From contig DJPX01000011.1 in assembly GCA_002438635.1 (NCBI GenBank), positions 1-64,000 of the forward strand: a DNA stretch of 64,000 nt, given 5' to 3'. Shown in pieces: positions 1 through 8,289 of the stretch. The DNA comes from Bacteroidales bacterium UBA6401. Its GTDB lineage: Bacteria; Bacteroidota; Bacteroidia; Bacteroidales; UBA932. The notes under the pieces were generated by a model, which was not told the DNA's origin, ran no database searches, and worked only from the letters and a program-made list of their open reading frames with translations. The translations under genes were made by a program, and so were the position numbers. Position 1 is the stretch's first letter, and the number at the start of each line of letters is the position of its first letter.

Positions 1-199
1 AGTGCAATAGTGTCGTAATACTACTTTTAATATGAAGTACACTCGCTTGACTCAATAGCAAAGACCTACAACCAAGACTCTTAATCAATTCGTGGTGGGC
101 AATTGTTTTACTCTAGAATGCAATACATCATCAACATTTGGTGCGCCAATCCTAATGGGTATGGGGGCTTTTTCGCTCATTTAGGTTCAAAAAAAGAAA
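1..199. other. Leading stretch with no supported gene
   Basis: I see no convincing gene here. Short open frames exist but none has a ribosome binding site, adequate length or a recognisable family motif. The right edge, 184-199, is an A-rich run that reads as a T-tract on the minus strand and belongs to the tmRNA terminator. The rest may be the end of an upstream feature cut by the window edge. Confidence 0.4.
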
Positions 200-231
200 T
201 TACGCTCAACTATGCTATAAATTGAGCGTAA
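187..231 (-). terminator. Rho-independent terminator of tmRNA
   Basis: Arms 200-209 (TTACGCTCAA) and 222-231 (TTGAGCGTAA) form a perfect 10-base inverted repeat with a 12-base loop. On the minus strand the hairpin is followed by a run of T (187-199 read in reverse), so it terminates leftward transcription from the tmRNA gene. Confidence 0.75.
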
Positions 232-266
232 ATTTTACAATTGTTTGTTTGGTATATCCTTATCCG

Positions 267-661
267 TGGAGATGGAGGGACTCGAACCCTCGTCCAAACA
301 TTATACCCAGCAGCTTTCTACACGTTTATTCTTCCTTTGCTTTTCGGGTTTGTCCTGCCGGAAGACGGGCGAGACTTCACCTTAGCCTTTAAGTCTTGGC
401 GGATTTTAAAGGAGTCCATCCGTGCATCCGATTTTAATGATACCCCATGTACCGAGAATAATCGGCTTAAATCCCGGCGGGATATACGTCAGCTCCGCAG
501 CCTTGGCGGCCCTGATTAATGCTCAATCTCTTTGAGATTAGCAAGCGTATGAATAATTGTAGTTGCCTACTAAATTTTTGAAAACTTGGATTAACGAGAG
601 GGCTTTCGACTCTCGACGTGCTTACTGTCGTCTACGATGCTGTCAAAACCAAAACATCCCC
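267..661 (-). ncRNA. ssrA: tmRNA (transfer-messenger RNA)
   Basis: This RNA rescues stalled ribosomes by acting first as an alanyl-tRNA and then as a short mRNA. The 5' end reads GGGGATGTTTTGGTTTTGAC (661 downward) and the 3' end is a T-arm plus acceptor with TTCGAGTCCCTCCATCTCCA ending at 267, with CCA encoded; the two ends pair as a tRNA-like acceptor. The tag frame is at 541-567, preceded by UUUAGUA as in other tmRNAs, with stop TAA at 538-540. It reads G-N-Y-N-Y-S-Y-A-C. The Ala-Cys end differs from the Ala-Ala end usual in the phylum. The total of about 395 bases is normal. Exact 5' and 3' ends are inferred from pairing. Confidence 0.93.
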
Positions 662-679
662 TAACGACCTTTGTCAGTG

Positions 680-687
680 CAAAGTTA
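680..687 (-). promoter_or_regulatory. -7 box of the tmRNA promoter
   Basis: On the minus strand this reads TAACTTTG, a full match to the Bacteroidetes -7 consensus TAnnTTTG. It ends 18 bases before the mature tmRNA 5' end at 661, leaving a short leader for RNase P to remove. I do not see a clear upstream TTTG element. Confidence 0.6.
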
Positions 688-718
688 AAAAATATTTGAA
701 ATAATATCTTTAAAAATT

Positions 719-747
719 TTGAAATTCAAAAAATATTTGTACCTTTG
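719..747 (+). promoter_or_regulatory. Promoter of tRNA-Val
   Basis: A TTG element at 719-721 is followed after 18 bases by TACCTTTG at 740-747, matching the two Bacteroidetes primary sigma elements in sequence and spacing. It points rightward into the tRNA-Val gene and lies back to back with the tmRNA promoter. Confidence 0.75.
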
Positions 748-778
748 CAATCCCAAACGATGAGGAAAGTTAAAGTTT

Positions 779-853
779 GGGAGCGTAGCTCAGTTGGTTC
801 AGAGCGTCTGCCTTACAAGCAGAGGGTCGGGGGTTCGAATCCCTCCGCTCCCA
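779..853 (+). tRNA. tRNA-Val (anticodon TAC)
   Basis: The acceptor stem GGGAGCG (779-785) pairs with CGCTCCC (846-852), followed by discriminator A at 853; CCA is not fully encoded. The anticodon arm has stem TCTGC/GCAGA and loop CTTACAA, giving anticodon TAC, which reads valine GTA codons. The T-arm carries GGTTCGAAT. A strong terminator follows directly, so this is a single-gene transcript. Confidence 0.95.
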
Positions 854-856
854 CAG

Positions 857-892
857 AAAGAGAGGTTGGTCAGTTATGATCAGCCTCTCTTT
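857..892 (+). terminator. Terminator after tRNA-Val
   Basis: The inverted repeat AAAGAGAGGTTGGTCA / TGATCAGCCTCTCTTT has one internal mismatch and a very short loop. The 3' T-run is short. It separates tRNA-Val from the convergent cardiolipin synthase gene and could stop transcription from both sides. Confidence 0.6.
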
Positions 893-921
893 GGGTATAA
901 TGTGGTATCAGGGAGGGTGGG

Positions 922-2343
922 TTAGAACAAGCGCCCGAATAACCTGGCTATTGGCTCCATTATTTTGCTGATCCGCGGTCTGTTTTTCCAGTTTTCTTGA
1001 GTGATAAGTTCACTTTCGCAAGCATCTTCCATAAAAAAGCCTTTAAGCTTTTCTGCTGAATGTTTATCATAGATTATGGCCTGAACTTCAAAATCGATAT
1101 CAAAGCTTCGATAGTCGAGATTGGCCGAGCCTATGGAGCAGAATTCATCGTCCATAACGAAATATTTAGAATGGTTGAATCCTTTTTTATACATATAGAT
1201 TTTCACACCAGCGTCGATGAGCGTATCTATATTGGAATAACCTGCCCATGCCACCATAATATTGTCGCCTCTAACTGGAATAAGTATTCTTACATCAACT
1301 CCACTAAGGGCAGCTACCTTCAATGCAGTTATTATAGGCTGATTAGGAAGTAGGTAAGGAGTTGATATATAGATATAGCGCTTGGCCTTGCCTATGGCAG
1401 CGAAATAGGCTTGCATTATGGTCGCATATGGAGAGTCAGGTCCTGATGTGGCTATTTGTATTGGAAGCACATCCGAAATCTCTATCGTAGGAAAGTACTT
1501 TGGGGCATATAGAAATTCGCCATTTGAAACAAAGGACCAATCGTTAATGAAGACAGCATTGAGCATGGTAACAGCCCCACCCTGTACTCTGATCTGGGTG
1601 TCGCGCCATATACCTCTTTCCGTTCCATGTAAATATCTGTCGGCGATATTCATGCCTCCAGTATATCCGATAGTTCCATCTATTACGAAGATTTTACGAT
1701 GATTCCTGTAGTTGAATTTATTGGCAAAGTGTGGAAGCCAAACGGGCATGTAGCTATACGCGTGGATATCTGCTTTTTGCATCCTTTTAGCATCGCGATG
1801 TTTAAGAGCGCGGCTACCTACACAGTCATAAATTACTCTAACCTCTACGCCTTCTGATACCTTTTTTGTCAGTATTTCGAGCAAATTCTCAAAGAGCTCA
1901 CCGCTTTCCAGCCCGAACACTTCGATATGAATAAATTTTTTTGCATTTTCAAGGTCCTTAAAAAAAGCAGGAAAAAATTCATCCCCGTTATTAAGGATTT
2001 TTAGTCTGTTGTTTATAGTTAGCGCAGCATCCCCATTATTTAAAAGCAAGGTTACATAGTTTTTCAGCAACAACTCTGAATATTCTGGTTTGGAAATCTC
2101 ATGGAGTTGCTGCTGGCAGATTTCTTTTAAGTTTTGTGGCACTATGCTGCCTTTATGGCTAAACTCGTGGCTTTTCCGCCAGCTTCTACCGAAGAGAATG
2201 TATGCCAATATGCCAATGGCAGGAAGCAACATGATTATTAGCATCCATGCCATGGTCTCGGCAGGGTCTCTTCTTTCTTTCAATAGAGCATAGAAGATGC
2301 TTATTATTAGAATGGCATAAATAAGGCTAAATACATCGTGCAT
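922..2343 (-). CDS. cls: Cardiolipin synthase (phospholipase D family)
   Basis: Condenses two phosphatidylglycerol molecules to cardiolipin plus glycerol at the inner membrane. Two N-terminal membrane helices (about residues 5-22 and 33-52, the second ending in YILFGRSWR) are followed by two phospholipase D repeats. These carry HKD motifs: HRKIFVIDG near residue 217 with GYTGGMN after it, and HSKYFVMDD near residue 393 with GSANLDYRS. The 473-residue length is typical of ClsA-type enzymes. It is the last gene of the minus-strand ABC transporter/GntR operon, 15 bases after the regulator, so it is probably co-transcribed with a putative envelope-stress transporter. The family call is firm; preference for cardiolipin over another phosphatidyl transfer is inferred. 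Confidence 0.93.
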   Translation of the reverse strand: MHDVFSLIYAILIISIFYALLKERRDPAETMAWMLIIMLLPAIGILAYILFGRSWRKSHEFSHKGSIVPQNLKEICQQQLHEISKPEYSELLLKNYVTLLLNNGDAALTINNRLKILNNGDEFFPAFFKDLENAKKFIHIEVFGLESGELFENLLEILTKKVSEGVEVRVIYDCVGSRALKHRDAKRMQKADIHAYSYMPVWLPHFANKFNYRNHRKIFVIDGTIGYTGGMNIADRYLHGTERGIWRDTQIRVQGGAVTMLNAVFINDWSFVSNGEFLYAPKYFPTIEISDVLPIQIATSGPDSPYATIMQAYFAAIGKAKRYIYISTPYLLPNQPIITALKVAALSGVDVRILIPVRGDNIMVAWAGYSNIDTLIDAGVKIYMYKKGFNHSKYFVMDDEFCSIGSANLDYRSFDIDFEVQAIIYDKHSAEKLKGFFMEDACESELITQENWKNRPRISKIMEPIARLFGRLF

Positions 2344-2358
2344 AGTTAGTGCGTGTAG

Positions 2359-2697
2359 TTACTCTTTAAAAATATCTGTAGACAAACCAAGTAATTCGAG
2401 TTTTCTTTTTATCAAAGGTACTTCTTTTTTTAGAAAATACTCACGCTCTTGCGATAAAACTATGTTTGTGGCATCGGGGCTTATGAAGTAGCCTATGCCT
2501 CGCTTATTGAATATGACTTCTTCATTGGTGAGCTTCTCGTATGCACGCATAATCGTGTTAGGATTGACCCCTATCTCAGCGCCATATTCTCGAACCGAAG
2601 GTATCCTGTCACCTGCTTTGACTTCGCTACTTAGGATTTTGCTGTAGAGAGCATCACAAATTTGAAGAAAAATGGGCTTGTTATTATCGAATTCCAT
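2359..2697 (-). CDS. GntR-family transcriptional regulator, YtrA-like
   Basis: A short regulator of 112 residues with an N-terminal winged helix-turn-helix (about residues 8-75; PIFLQICDALYSKI, IPSVREYGAEIGVNPNTIMR, and a GYFIS wing). It has only a short helical tail instead of a ligand-binding domain, as in the YtrA subgroup of GntR proteins. That subgroup usually represses its own operon, which encodes an ABC transporter. Here it lies 8 bases downstream of the permease gene and in the same transcript as the ATPase, so autoregulation is the natural inference. The inducer cannot be read from the sequence. Confidence 0.88.
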   Translation of the reverse strand: MEFDNNKPIFLQICDALYSKILSSEVKAGDRIPSVREYGAEIGVNPNTIMRAYEKLTNEEVIFNKRGIGYFISPDATNIVLSQEREYFLKKEVPLIKRKLELLGLSTDIFKE

Positions 2698-2705
2698 AAG
2701 TGAAA

Positions 2706-3551
2706 CTAGTGTTTTAATGTTTTTAATTTGAAGTAAATAGCAGCTAAAAACAAAAGGTTTACGATAGTATCACTGATAGTATCTATTAATGGCAGGTTAG
2801 TGAAAATATCGTTTTCGAAGATATCTATATTATCAAATGTAGTCTCGAAAAAATTATCTATAAAAGGCGCGCTTAAAATGCTGAAAACAATGGATATGCC
2901 TATTAGTGAAAGGATGGTTTTAGCAGTTTTGCTACATCTAAAGACAAGTGCTCCTAATAAAAAAGGCAGACTAGCGCCAAATATGTCATCAAGATATAGC
3001 CATGGTGAACTGACATTGTGGGCAAAGTTTAAAAGATAGGAAGTATCTTCCATGTCCAACTCATGAACAAAGTCCATAATGGTTTTTCTAGCGTTGGATA
3101 TTAGATAGAATACATTATCTCCGCAGGTGGGATCTACTAGACATAAAAGGCTATCGACCAGAAAATAGATAGAACAAGCTACCAGTGGTGATATAACTGC
3201 GCAGAGTATTATCATACTGAGGAATTTCTCCAAGGTCGATGCTGGAATCAGTAAGTAAAATGACCCATAGTTTTTCTCTGTGAGTTTTCCATAGCATTTG
3301 ACAGGCATAAATATAGTAATGCAAATCATTGTGATTACCAGCAAGAACGTTCTGAATATTACGCCTGGTGCTTGCCAATTTCCATCGTTAAAGGTAAGAT
3401 TGCATAATATGCAGATTATGTAAGCGGCAAGCGGAATTATTGCACTTAGTGTAATAAAACTCAAACCGAAGTTCGAAGTACAACTTTTGAGATCTGATAC
3501 AAAGAATTTTGAGAACCTGCTAAAGTTGAATATGTCAGATGGTGTTTTCAT
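2706..3551 (-). CDS. ABC transporter membrane subunit, uncharacterised
   Basis: A 281-residue integral membrane protein with about six hydrophobic segments (for example near residues 31-52, 65-85, 110-135, 190-210 and 215-235). I do not recognise a named family beyond general similarity to ABC-2 type permeases. The role rests on context: it is 4 bases downstream of the ATPase gene and 8 bases upstream of a GntR regulator. Such sets in Bacteroidetes and Firmicutes are thought to act in export or envelope-stress defence. The substrate is unknown. Confidence 0.65.
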   Translation of the reverse strand: MKTPSDIFNFSRFSKFFVSDLKSCTSNFGLSFITLSAIIPLAAYIICILCNLTFNDGNWQAPGVIFRTFLLVITMICITIFMPVKCYGKLTEKNYGSFYLLIPASTLEKFLSMIILCAVISPLVACSIYFLVDSLLCLVDPTCGDNVFYLISNARKTIMDFVHELDMEDTSYLLNFAHNVSSPWLYLDDIFGASLPFLLGALVFRCSKTAKTILSLIGISIVFSILSAPFIDNFFETTFDNIDIFENDIFTNLPLIDTISDTIVNLLFLAAIYFKLKTLKH

Positions 3552-3555
3552 GATT

Positions 3556-4383
3556 TTATTTATTGAATAATGATTTTATAAGGTCTTTATGGAGGTGTAC
3601 GGTATTGAATAAGGCTTCAATATTTACCTTGCTTTCTTCGCCTGTTGTATTAAGCTCTACCTGGATGTTATTACCAGGCAGCATCTCGCGATATAATGCA
3701 TTAGGACGTAGGTCATCCCCATAATAAAAGAAGAGTTTTTGTGATATTTCCTCTATCGAAGCATTTAGCAAAACAGCTTGTTTGTCTAGGATGATGATAG
3801 GATCGATTATGTTTTCAAGATCTCTTGCCTGATGTGTGGATATTACAATACAATCATTATCAGATGTGTATTTGGCAATTGATTTTCTGAATTGGGATTT
3901 TGAAGGAATATCTAGTCCATTGGTAGGCTCGTCCATTAAAAGGTATTTTGCATTTGTAGATAGAGCGAAACTGATGTAAACTTTTTTTAATTGGCCGTAG
4001 GACATTTTGTCCATTCTCCAAGAAGGGTTGACTTCTAGGCAGTTAAGTATTTCTGTGAATTTATTATGGTCAAAGCCGGTCCAAAATTTACCATAAGTGC
4101 GAGCGTAGTCATACGCTGTCATATTTAAAGCAACGGATTCGTCACTAAGGTAGAAAACATCAGTAAGGAAAGAAGGCTCACGATGAAAAGGGATATGACC
4201 ATCAGCCGTTATAATACCTGTTTGAGGGGCCTTTAATCCGCAAAGTAGGGTTAGCAATGTGGTCTTTCCGACCCCGTTCTCTCCAAGGAGGCCATATATG
4301 TGACCTTCTGAAAGTTTTAATGAAATGTGATCCAGTATGCGATTTGCGCCATAACTGAATTCAATGTCGTTTATCTGTATCAT
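3556..4383 (-). CDS. ABC transporter ATP-binding protein
   Basis: Energises the membrane protein encoded just downstream. All nucleotide-binding motifs are present: Walker A GLLGENGVGKTTLL (about residue 32), signature MSYGQLKKV (about 134), Walker B YLLMDEPTNGLD (about 156) and the H-loop STHQARDLE (about 190). The signature has SYGQ in place of the usual SGGQ, a common variant in exporters of the YtrB type. The ATPase core ends near residue 210; the last 65 residues are an uncharacterised extension. It is the first gene of a four-gene minus-strand operon with its own promoter at 4415-4443. Confidence 0.9.
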   Translation of the reverse strand: MIQINDIEFSYGANRILDHISLKLSEGHIYGLLGENGVGKTTLLTLLCGLKAPQTGIITADGHIPFHREPSFLTDVFYLSDESVALNMTAYDYARTYGKFWTGFDHNKFTEILNCLEVNPSWRMDKMSYGQLKKVYISFALSTNAKYLLMDEPTNGLDIPSKSQFRKSIAKYTSDNDCIVISTHQARDLENIIDPIIILDKQAVLLNASIEEISQKLFFYYGDDLRPNALYREMLPGNNIQVELNTTGEESKVNIEALFNTVHLHKDLIKSLFNK

Positions 4384-4414
4384 AAAAATAGTGTTTTATT
4401 GTACTAATACACTG

Positions 4415-4443
4415 CAAATATAACTATAATTTTGAATAAACAA
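4415..4443 (-). promoter_or_regulatory. Promoter of the ABC/GntR/cls operon
   Basis: On the minus strand TTG (4443-4441) is followed after 18 bases by TATATTTG (4422-4415), matching the Bacteroidetes -33/-7 elements. The start codon of the ATPase gene follows 31 bases further on. No convincing GntR operator repeat was identified. Confidence 0.65.
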
Positions 4444-4454
4444 GCATAAAACTC

Positions 4455-4483
4455 TTTCAAGTGCACAAAAATTTGTAACTTCG
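4455..4483 (+). promoter_or_regulatory. Probable promoter of the Stealth gene
   Basis: TTTC at 4455-4458 and TAACTTCG at 4476-4483 are spaced 17 bases apart; the -7 box has one mismatch (C for T) to TAnnTTTG. The ATG at 4489 is only 6 bases after the box, so the transcript is expected to be leaderless or nearly so. Confidence 0.45.
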
Positions 4484-4488
4484 CCCCT

Positions 4489-5370
4489 ATGGATGTAGTT
4501 ATTACGTATGTAAATGGAAATGACCAGCAGTGGCTGCAGAGTTATGCAGAGCACACTAAAGTTCCGATTATGACTAAGAGATTTCGCGATTGGGGTATGT
4601 TGCCTTATTTATTCAGAGGTATTGAACAGAATATGCCATTTGTGCGAAAGGTATATCTGGTAGTAGCTTGTGAATCTCAAGTGCCACAGTGGATAAATAG
4701 AGAAAGGGTGGAGGTTGTGCTTCACTCCGATTTTATTCCTCAAAAGTTTTTGCCTACTTTTAATAGCAATACTATAGAGATGTATTTACATCGGATAAGT
4801 GGGTTGGATGAGCGGTTTTTGTATTTTAATGATGATATGTTTCCTATGCTTCCTTGTGAGGAAAGTGATTTTTATAGAGGGGATAAGTCGATTATACATT
4901 TTTCTTCACATATTTTTGTTGGGGCCAATATGTACAAGCAGATTTGCAAGAATTCCGATCGGTTAGTTAGAAATCTGCTTGGCCTAAGGCCTGTACGGAG
5001 ATTTATAAGGCCACAGCACATCTGTTCTCCTATGCGTAAATCGTTAAGTGAGCAACTATTCACTCGTGCAAAAGAGGAAATCGAAAATTCCATAACTATC
5101 ACCAGGACGGCAGATAACTATACTCAATACATATATCTCGATTATCTTTATTATCAGGGCTATATTATAGATCACAGGCTATCTAACAAACATATATCTG
5201 TCGCACTGAGCACACCGAAGAAGGTGTCGGCTTATATTTTACACCCAAGTAAGCAACTCCTATGCATTAATGATGTACATCTGGGAGAAAAGCATTATTT
5301 ATCTATGAGAAGTGCTATACAGGAGGCCTTTGGAAAGCGTTTCCCGAACAAATCTAAATATGAACTCTAG
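4489..5370 (+). CDS. Stealth-family sugar phosphotransferase
   Basis: Stealth proteins transfer hexose-1-phosphate from a nucleotide sugar to make phosphodiester-linked surface polysaccharides. The conserved regions are visible in order: CR1 at the N-terminus (DVVITYVNGND), CR2 in the middle (LPTFNSNTIEMYLHRI then ERFLYFNDDMF, about residues 88-118), and a CR3-like HICSPMRKS near residue 180. At 293 residues it lacks extra domains. It overlaps the next glycosyltransferase gene by 11 bases, so both probably build one surface glycan. The donor sugar and the acceptor cannot be told. No full capsule locus surrounds it. Confidence 0.85.
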   Translation: MDVVITYVNGNDQQWLQSYAEHTKVPIMTKRFRDWGMLPYLFRGIEQNMPFVRKVYLVVACESQVPQWINRERVEVVLHSDFIPQKFLPTFNSNTIEMYLHRISGLDERFLYFNDDMFPMLPCEESDFYRGDKSIIHFSSHIFVGANMYKQICKNSDRLVRNLLGLRPVRRFIRPQHICSPMRKSLSEQLFTRAKEEIENSITITRTADNYTQYIYLDYLYYQGYIIDHRLSNKHISVALSTPKKVSAYILHPSKQLLCINDVHLGEKHYLSMRSAIQEAFGKRFPNKSKYEL

Positions 5371-6316
5371 TCCTATTATATCTATAATTGTTCCAATATA
5401 TGGGGTCGAGCAATATATAGAAAAGTGCGCTCGTTCTCTGTTTGAACAGACATATAGTTCAATAGAATTGATTTTTGTAAATGATGGCACTCCAGATAGG
5501 TCTATGCAGATATTGAGGGATCTACTTGAAGGGGAGTATAATCATTTGTTGCCTAAGGTGCAGATAGTGGAGCAGGCCAATATGGGACTACCGGCGGCGC
5601 GAAAAGCGGGATTGGAAAGGGCCAATGGTGATTATATTTTATTCGTAGATTCGGATGATTGGCTAGAATTGAATGCCGCTCAAGAATTGGCTGATTGTGC
5701 TGTAAAGACTGATGCCGATCTCATTTCTTATCAGCTTTTTAAGGAGAAGAAAAATAAAACAGTAATAAGAGGAGATAAGGATTGGGCTCACCATGGAGGT
5801 AAGATGGCGTTCATAAAAGCCTTATATACAGGGAAGACATACGGGTATTTGGTGATAAAGTGTTTTAAGCATAGCATTTATACTGATAATAAGGTCTTTT
5901 TCCCTCCTAAAGGTATGCTGGAAGATACCTATATGGCCACGCAGCTAATTTTTTACACACGTTCGATGGTTAAATTGGATAAGGCTCTGTATCATTACAG
6001 GCGTACGAATCCGGCGTCTATTTCTAGGCAAAGGCGTCCCAGAAAACGACTGGATGCTTCTATTAATTTATTGGATTTATATTCGCATTATAAAGATAAT
6101 TTGATGGATAGCCCGGTAAGAGATGTTTATGGAAGAATTTTGTATTTCGCTGCGTGGAATGCTTGTTATTTCAAACTTCCCCTTTTGGAAATGTATCCTT
6201 GGCTTGCGGATGAGGTTATGAAGATACCGGTTTCTAGAAAAAATCTTATGCCTATTTATAAGCAAGTGGCGGCACGCGTCAATATTAAACATTTCTTAAG
6301 TAATCATAAAAAATAA
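5360..6316 (+). CDS. Family 2 glycosyltransferase
   Basis: A GT-A fold glycosyltransferase. The N-terminal nucleotide-binding motif IISIIVPIYG is followed by FVNDGTPDRS and the metal-binding FVDSDDW near residue 90. An in-frame upstream ATG exists at 5312, but the one at 5360 is preferred because family 2 enzymes begin just before the IIVPIYG strand and because it overlaps the upstream stop by only 11 bases. The C-terminal third is variable, as in enzymes that elongate capsular or exopolysaccharide chains. It is translationally coupled to the Stealth phosphotransferase. The sugar transferred is unknown. Confidence 0.88.
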   Translation: MNSSPIISIIVPIYGVEQYIEKCARSLFEQTYSSIELIFVNDGTPDRSMQILRDLLEGEYNHLLPKVQIVEQANMGLPAARKAGLERANGDYILFVDSDDWLELNAAQELADCAVKTDADLISYQLFKEKKNKTVIRGDKDWAHHGGKMAFIKALYTGKTYGYLVIKCFKHSIYTDNKVFFPPKGMLEDTYMATQLIFYTRSMVKLDKALYHYRRTNPASISRQRRPRKRLDASINLLDLYSHYKDNLMDSPVRDVYGRILYFAAWNACYFKLPLLEMYPWLADEVMKIPVSRKNLMPIYKQVAARVNIKHFLSNHKK

Positions 6317-6438
6317 CTCATACCAACTTATTTTTAACGCTTACTGAAGACTTGTAAGGAATAGTTGGCTGAATTAATATGACTTGAAAAGAATTAAACA
6401 GATGGTTGTTTTTGAAGGCCCTTTAATCTAAGTTTATA

Positions 6439-7335
6439 ATGGAGAGAGAACGGAAAGTCTATCACATAACACTACTTGGAAGTTTAGTTAATTTTATTTT
6501 ACTAGTTTTTAAGTTCGTGGCTGGCTTTATTGGCCGTAGTTCCGCAATGATAGCGGATGCAGTACATTCGCTAAGTGATTTTGTCACAGATTTGGTTGTT
6601 TTAGTGTTCGTGAAGATTTCCTCAAAGCCTGAGGATCAAGGACATGATTACGGGCACGGAAAATATGAGACATTGGCAAGTTGTATAATAGGTTTTTCTC
6701 TATTAGTGGTAGCTGTGCTGATGGGTGAAAAGGCTGTAGTAAAGGTGATTGGCTTTATTCGCGGTGAAGCTCTTGAAAGTCCCGGAGTTATAGCACTGGT
6801 GGCGGCGTTGGCAAGTATTGCAGCTAAAGAATGGCTATTTAGGCGTACTATGAAAGTGGCAAAGGAGGTAGAATCTCCAGCGGTTGAGGCCAATGCTTGG
6901 CATCATCGCAGCGATGCACTATCGTCTGTGGGTACGGCTTTGGGTATAGGAGGAGCGGTCTTGCTTGGCCAGAAATGGGCTGTACTTGACCCTATTGCTG
7001 CTGTGGTGGTTAGTCTGCTGATTTTAGTTCAGTCGTGTAAGATTCTTTCCGATGCTTTCGGCCAACTCTTGGAAAAAAGCTTATCACCTGAAATAGAGGC
7101 GGAGATTTGCCGGATTGTGTATGAAGAACCGGGAATAAGTGATATACATCATCTTAGGACACGTAGAATAGGAAGTCGAATCTCTATTGAAATGCATTTG
7201 AGAATGGAGGGAACATTGACTTTAAGAGAAGTTCACGATAAATCTATGCTTATAGAGAAGCGTCTAAGAAAAAGATTCGGCGAGTCTACATATATAAATT
7301 TACATGTAGAACCGCTGAAGAACGAGTACAGATAA
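6439..7335 (+). CDS. Cation diffusion facilitator (metal efflux) protein
   Basis: A proton-coupled divalent cation exporter of the inner membrane (FieF/ZitB-like; zinc, iron or manganese). About six membrane helices occupy residues 12-205. The first metal-site helix contains ADAVHSLSDFVTD (about residues 41-53) and the second contains HHRSDALSS (about 155-163), giving the HxxxD/DxxxD ligands of the family. The C-terminal cytoplasmic domain (about 210-298) includes GISDIHHLRTRRIGS. A GHGKYE motif follows helix 2. It stands alone, 122 bases downstream of the glycosyltransferase, with no metal regulator next to it. Confidence 0.92.
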   Translation: MERERKVYHITLLGSLVNFILLVFKFVAGFIGRSSAMIADAVHSLSDFVTDLVVLVFVKISSKPEDQGHDYGHGKYETLASCIIGFSLLVVAVLMGEKAVVKVIGFIRGEALESPGVIALVAALASIAAKEWLFRRTMKVAKEVESPAVEANAWHHRSDALSSVGTALGIGGAVLLGQKWAVLDPIAAVVVSLLILVQSCKILSDAFGQLLEKSLSPEIEAEICRIVYEEPGISDIHHLRTRRIGSRISIEMHLRMEGTLTLREVHDKSMLIEKRLRKRFGESTYINLHVEPLKNEYR

Positions 7336-7337
7336 GG

Positions 7338-8288
7338 TTAAAATTCGGATTTTATGTTGTAGTGATTTCTTTCAGGGGAATTGCGTGCTATCAATTCGCC
7401 TAAGAATCCTGCAAGGAAAAATAAGACTCCTACGATTATTGCTACTAGTGCAAGGAAAAAGAGTGGCTGTTCTGTGACGGCTCTAAATGGTAGATGATGA
7501 CTTTGTGCGATTAACTTATCAGCTATTATCCATATAGCCATTACGAACCCTACGAGAAAAGTCAGGATGCCACTATAGCCGAAAAAGTGCATAGGCTCTT
7601 TCCCAAAAGTACTAAGAAACCATAGACTTAAAAGGTCTAGGAAGCCATTCACGAAACGATTCATACCGAATTTGCTTTTGCCATATTTTCGTTTCGCGTG
7701 CATTGTGGGCTTTTCGGTGATGCGGGTGTATCCTGCATTCTTCGCCAGGTATGGAATGTAGCGATGCATTTCCCCGTAAACTTCGATGTTTTTCACGACT
7801 TCTTTTTTGTATGCTTTTAAACCACAATTCATATCGTGAAGGTGGATACCTGTTATGCGGCGAGCTGCGGCGTTGTATATTTTAGAAGGTAGATTTTTGG
7901 TTAATGCATTATCTTGACGGTGTTTTTTCCAGCCGGATACTATATCCCAATCCTCATCTTTTATCATTTTATACATTTGTGGGATTTCTTCGGGGAAGTC
8001 TTGAAGATCGGCATCCATAGTTACAACCACATCACCTTCTGCTTTCTTGAATGCGCAGTATAATGCGGCGGATTTTCCGTAATTTCGCCTAAATCGGATT
8101 CCATGTATGGCTGGATTCGTACGGGCCAAATCCTTGATTTCATCCCACGAACCATCCGAAGAGCCATCATCGACCAATATTACCTCGTAACTTAGAGCAT
8201 TGTCCTTTAGGGTATTGTCTATTCTTGTACAAAGCTCCTTTAGGCTCTCTCTCTCATTAAGTAATGGAACTATTACGGATATATCCAT
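7338..8288 (-). CDS. Polyprenyl-phosphate-type glycosyltransferase, family 2
   Basis: Resembles dolichol-phosphate mannosyltransferase and GtrB/ArnC enzymes, which load a sugar onto a polyprenyl phosphate at the inner membrane. The catalytic domain has ISVIVPLLNE at residue 3, ILVDDGSSDGSW near 37 and TMDADLQDFPEE near 91. Two C-terminal membrane helices lie at about residues 234-256 and 272-296. It starts one base after the stop of the DUF4199 gene, so the two are translated from one message. The donor sugar is unknown; roles in lipid A, O-antigen or wall glycan modification are all possible. Confidence 0.88.
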   Translation of the reverse strand: MDISVIVPLLNERESLKELCTRIDNTLKDNALSYEVILVDDGSSDGSWDEIKDLARTNPAIHGIRFRRNYGKSAALYCAFKKAEGDVVVTMDADLQDFPEEIPQMYKMIKDEDWDIVSGWKKHRQDNALTKNLPSKIYNAAARRITGIHLHDMNCGLKAYKKEVVKNIEVYGEMHRYIPYLAKNAGYTRITEKPTMHAKRKYGKSKFGMNRFVNGFLDLLSLWFLSTFGKEPMHFFGYSGILTFLVGFVMAIWIIADKLIAQSHHLPFRAVTEQPLFFLALVAIIVGVLFFLAGFLGELIARNSPERNHYNIKSEF

Positions 8289-8289
8289 G

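Noticed and set aside
118..228. A short reading frame with ANPNGYGGFF, faintly like the GNPGPGGYG motif of RNase HI
   Set aside because: Only about 36 codons, lacking the catalytic Asp residues, and it runs through the tmRNA terminator.
241..519. A 92-codon plus-strand reading frame
   Set aside because: It lies antisense to the tmRNA and its translation follows the complementary RNA sequence; it has no protein family features.
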